DNA from: Bacteroidales bacterium
GTDB lineage: Bacteria > Bacteroidota > Bacteroidia > Bacteroidales > UBA932
Length of the DNA stretch: 6,132 nucleotides
NCBI GenBank assembly: GCA_017554135.1
Contig: JAFZIX010000284.1
Coordinates: forward strand, 1 to 6,132
Reading direction: 5' to 3'
In this document: piece by piece, positions 4,359-6,132 of the stretch
Position numbering within the stretch: position 1 is the first letter of the stretch
Layout: each line of letters starts with the position of its first letter
Program-made: the position numbers and the translations under genes
The notes under the pieces: generated by a model
Databases searched by the model: none
The model's input: the letters and a program-made list of their open reading frames with translations, nothing else
Told to the model about the DNA's origin: nothing

Positions 4359-6132
4359 ATGAAAAAGTTTTTTTCCATTATCCTTCTGAGCCTGCTTACG
4401 GCAGCTGCCTTTGCGCAGAACACCGTCACAGGTTCGGTTAAGGACGCCGTAACGGGCGAACCCCTCATCGGCGTCGGAGTGATTGTTTCCACCGGCGGCG
4501 GCACCATCACCGACGAAGACGGAAGCTTTTCCGTCCGGGTCGGGAACGATGCCACCCTCACCTTCAACCTCCTCGGCTATGCCGACGTGGTGGAACCGGT
4601 GAACGGCAGGAGCAAGATCGAAGTCTTCATGAAGGAAGACGTCAATTTCCTGGACGAGGTCGTCGTCATGGGTTACACCACCCAGAAGAAGAACGAACTC
4701 TCCAGCTCCGTGGTGTCACTCCGCAGCGAGGAACTCCTGGACAACTCAACCCCCGACCTGGGCAACATGATCCAGGGCAAGGCAGCCGGCGTCGTCGTCA
4801 TGAACGCCAGCGGTATGCCCGGTGAGGCGGCCCAGATCCGTATCCGCGGTACCGGTTCCATCTCGGCCAGCGCCGACCCTCTGTATGTGGTGGACGGTAT
4901 CGCCGGCGGTACCTTCAACCCTAATGACGTGGAAAGCGTGACCATCCTGAAGGATGCCTCCGCCACCGCCCTTTACGGTGCTTCCGCTGCGGGCGGCGTC
5001 ATCGTGGTCACCACCAAGAGTGCGAAGGACCGCAGCCGCACCGACGTCAACTTCAAGGCCAGCGCCGGTGTCAAGCAGTCCCTTTCCGGACGCTACCACC
5101 CTATGAACAGCCAGGAACTCTATGATACCCAGCGTATGATGATGAGCCAGGCCAACTTCGAGAAGCAGCGCCCGGAAACCCTCCTGGACCAGGACTTCGA
5201 CTGGTACGGCAATATCTTCAAGAAAGGTATCGTACAAGACTACTACGCATCCGTTTCCGGCATTGCCGGACGCATCAACTTCTTTGCGAGTATCGACCAC
5301 TACGACGAGGAAGGTTCCCTCATCGGAACATCCTATGACCGCAATTCGGCCCGTCTGAACCTTTCCGCCCCCATCGGGGAAAAGGTGACGCTGAATACGC
5401 GCCTGGGTTACAACCGGAGCCACAGCACCTCCTATACCGACTGGAAGGATGTCGCCACCGCCTACAACGGAATGCCTTGGGACAACCCGTTCGACGCGGA
5501 CGGCAATCCGCTCGCCATCGGTCTTCCCGATGCCAAGGAGGCTGTCTGGTATGGAAAGGAGCAGTACAACCCCTTCCACTCCTTATTATACAACAGCAGC
5601 CAGAGCTGGGGAGAAGACATCGTGGCCGATGTCCAGCTGGTCTGGAACATCACTGACTGGCTTTCTTTCACCAGCAACAACCGCCTGGGCTCCTCCAACT
5701 GGAGCGGCAAGACCTATCTGGACAGCCGCACCAACACGGAAGCCAAGAACATCGGTAAACTGTCCCAGGATGCCAGCCGCAGCTGGAGCGTCGGACTGAC
5801 CGAACTGCTCAAGTTCCACAAGAACTTCGACGCACACGCCATCAGCAGCATCGTCGGATACGAAGTGGGCTGGGGCTATTACGAAGGCATGGGTGCCGGC
5901 GGTATCGACATGCCCATCGGCATGAAGGCCCTCAACAGCGTGGGCGCCACCGGTATGAGCGTCTGGGGCAGCGATTCTCCTTCCGCTGCCTGGGCAGTGC
6001 TCGCGCAGACCCAGTATTCCTATATGGAGAAGTACATCGCCACCGCTTCCATCCGTTACGACCGTACCTATAAGTTCGCTCCCAAGGCACGCGGCGGTTT
6101 CTTCCCCGGCGTTTCTGCCGCCTGGATCATCA
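4359..6132 (+). CDS. SusC/RagA-family TonB-dependent outer-membrane receptor (3'-partial)
   Basis: The frame starts at ATG 4359 and is open to the window end, giving 591 codons of a protein that is normally about 1,000 residues. A signal peptide occupies residues 1-19 (MKKFFSIILLSLLTAAAFA, then Gln20). Residues ~22-95 are a carboxypeptidase-regulatory-like domain (VTGSVKDAVTGEPLIGVGVI; TITDEDGSFSV). A TonB-box-like LDEVVVMGY follows (98-106), then a plug domain with the family motifs SLRSEELL, IQGKAAGVVV, QIRIRGTGSI, PLYVVDGI (VVDGI at 177-181), ILKDASATALYGASAAGGVIVVTTK. The rest is the start of the 22-stranded barrel. Such receptors import oligosaccharides or peptides with a SusD-type lipoprotein, usually encoded immediately downstream; that position is outside the window, so substrate cannot be assigned. 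It is transcribed away from the ECF sigma operon. Confidence 0.95.
   Translation, partial: MKKFFSIILLSLLTAAAFAQNTVTGSVKDAVTGEPLIGVGVIVSTGGGTITDEDGSFSVRVGNDATLTFNLLGYADVVEPVNGRSKIEVFMKEDVNFLDEVVVMGYTTQKKNELSSSVVSLRSEELLDNSTPDLGNMIQGKAAGVVVMNASGMPGEAAQIRIRGTGSISASADPLYVVDGIAGGTFNPNDVESVTILKDASATALYGASAAGGVIVVTTKSAKDRSRTDVNFKASAGVKQSLSGRYHPMNSQELYDTQRMMMSQANFEKQRPETLLDQDFDWYGNIFKKGIVQDYYASVSGIAGRINFFASIDHYDEEGSLIGTSYDRNSARLNLSAPIGEKVTLNTRLGYNRSHSTSYTDWKDVATAYNGMPWDNPFDADGNPLAIGLPDAKEAVWYGKEQYNPFHSLLYNSSQSWGEDIVADVQLVWNITDWLSFTSNNRLGSSNWSGKTYLDSRTNTEAKNIGKLSQDASRSWSVGLTELLKFHKNFDAHAISSIVGYEVGWGYYEGMGAGGIDMPIGMKALNSVGATGMSVWGSDSPSAAWAVLAQTQYSYMEKYIATASIRYDRTYKFAPKARGGFFPGVSAAWII

Noticed and set aside
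4746..5579. 277-codon open frame on the minus strand
   Set aside because: It is antisense to the receptor's plug and barrel, is Val/Gly-rich, and the plus-strand frame carries unmistakable SusC/RagA motifs.

Overview
The window looks like a chromosomal stretch from a fairly GC-rich member of the Bacteroidota, probably Bacteroidales. Three things suggest this: a SusC/RagA-type TonB-dependent receptor with an N-terminal carboxypeptidase-regulatory-like domain, a promoter of the Bacteroidetes form TTG-N20-TAnnTTTG in front of it, and start codons that mostly lack a Shine-Dalgarno sequence. Species cannot be assigned from the sequence alone.

Layout. (1) Positions 1-944, plus strand: the C-terminal ~90% of an AbiEii-family nucleotidyltransferase, the toxin half of type IV toxin-antitoxin systems; its start and any AbiEi partner lie outside the window. 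(2) Positions 950-993: a 17-bp perfect inverted repeat that acts as a shared bidirectional terminator between convergent units. (3) Positions 3560 down to 990, minus strand: a compact operon of ECF sigma factor, single-pass anti-sigma-like protein, small secreted protein (possibly DUF6108), a complete predicted outer-membrane beta-barrel protein, and a second barrel protein that has lost its N-terminus. The first three genes overlap (11 bp, then 4 bp) and the third and fourth are 11 bp apart. (4) Positions 3561-4358: a 798-bp divergent intergenic region with no convincing gene. It holds a cluster of nested GGTGGTG/CACCACC palindromes, a further hairpin, a pentanucleotide repeat and the receptor promoter. 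(5) Positions 4359 to the window end, plus strand: the first 591 codons of a SusC/RagA-type receptor.

How they may work together. The minus-strand operon reads as a cell-envelope regulatory module: a cytoplasmic sigma factor, a membrane-bound protein placed to hold it, and secreted or outer-membrane products made from the same message. The divergent receptor could be one of its targets, but its promoter matches the housekeeping Bacteroidetes consensus, so a link is inference only. The AbiEii gene is a separate defence or toxin-antitoxin element that ends at the shared terminator. The most unusual signal is the palindromic cluster at 3677-3908; no wholly new system can be demonstrated from the sequence.
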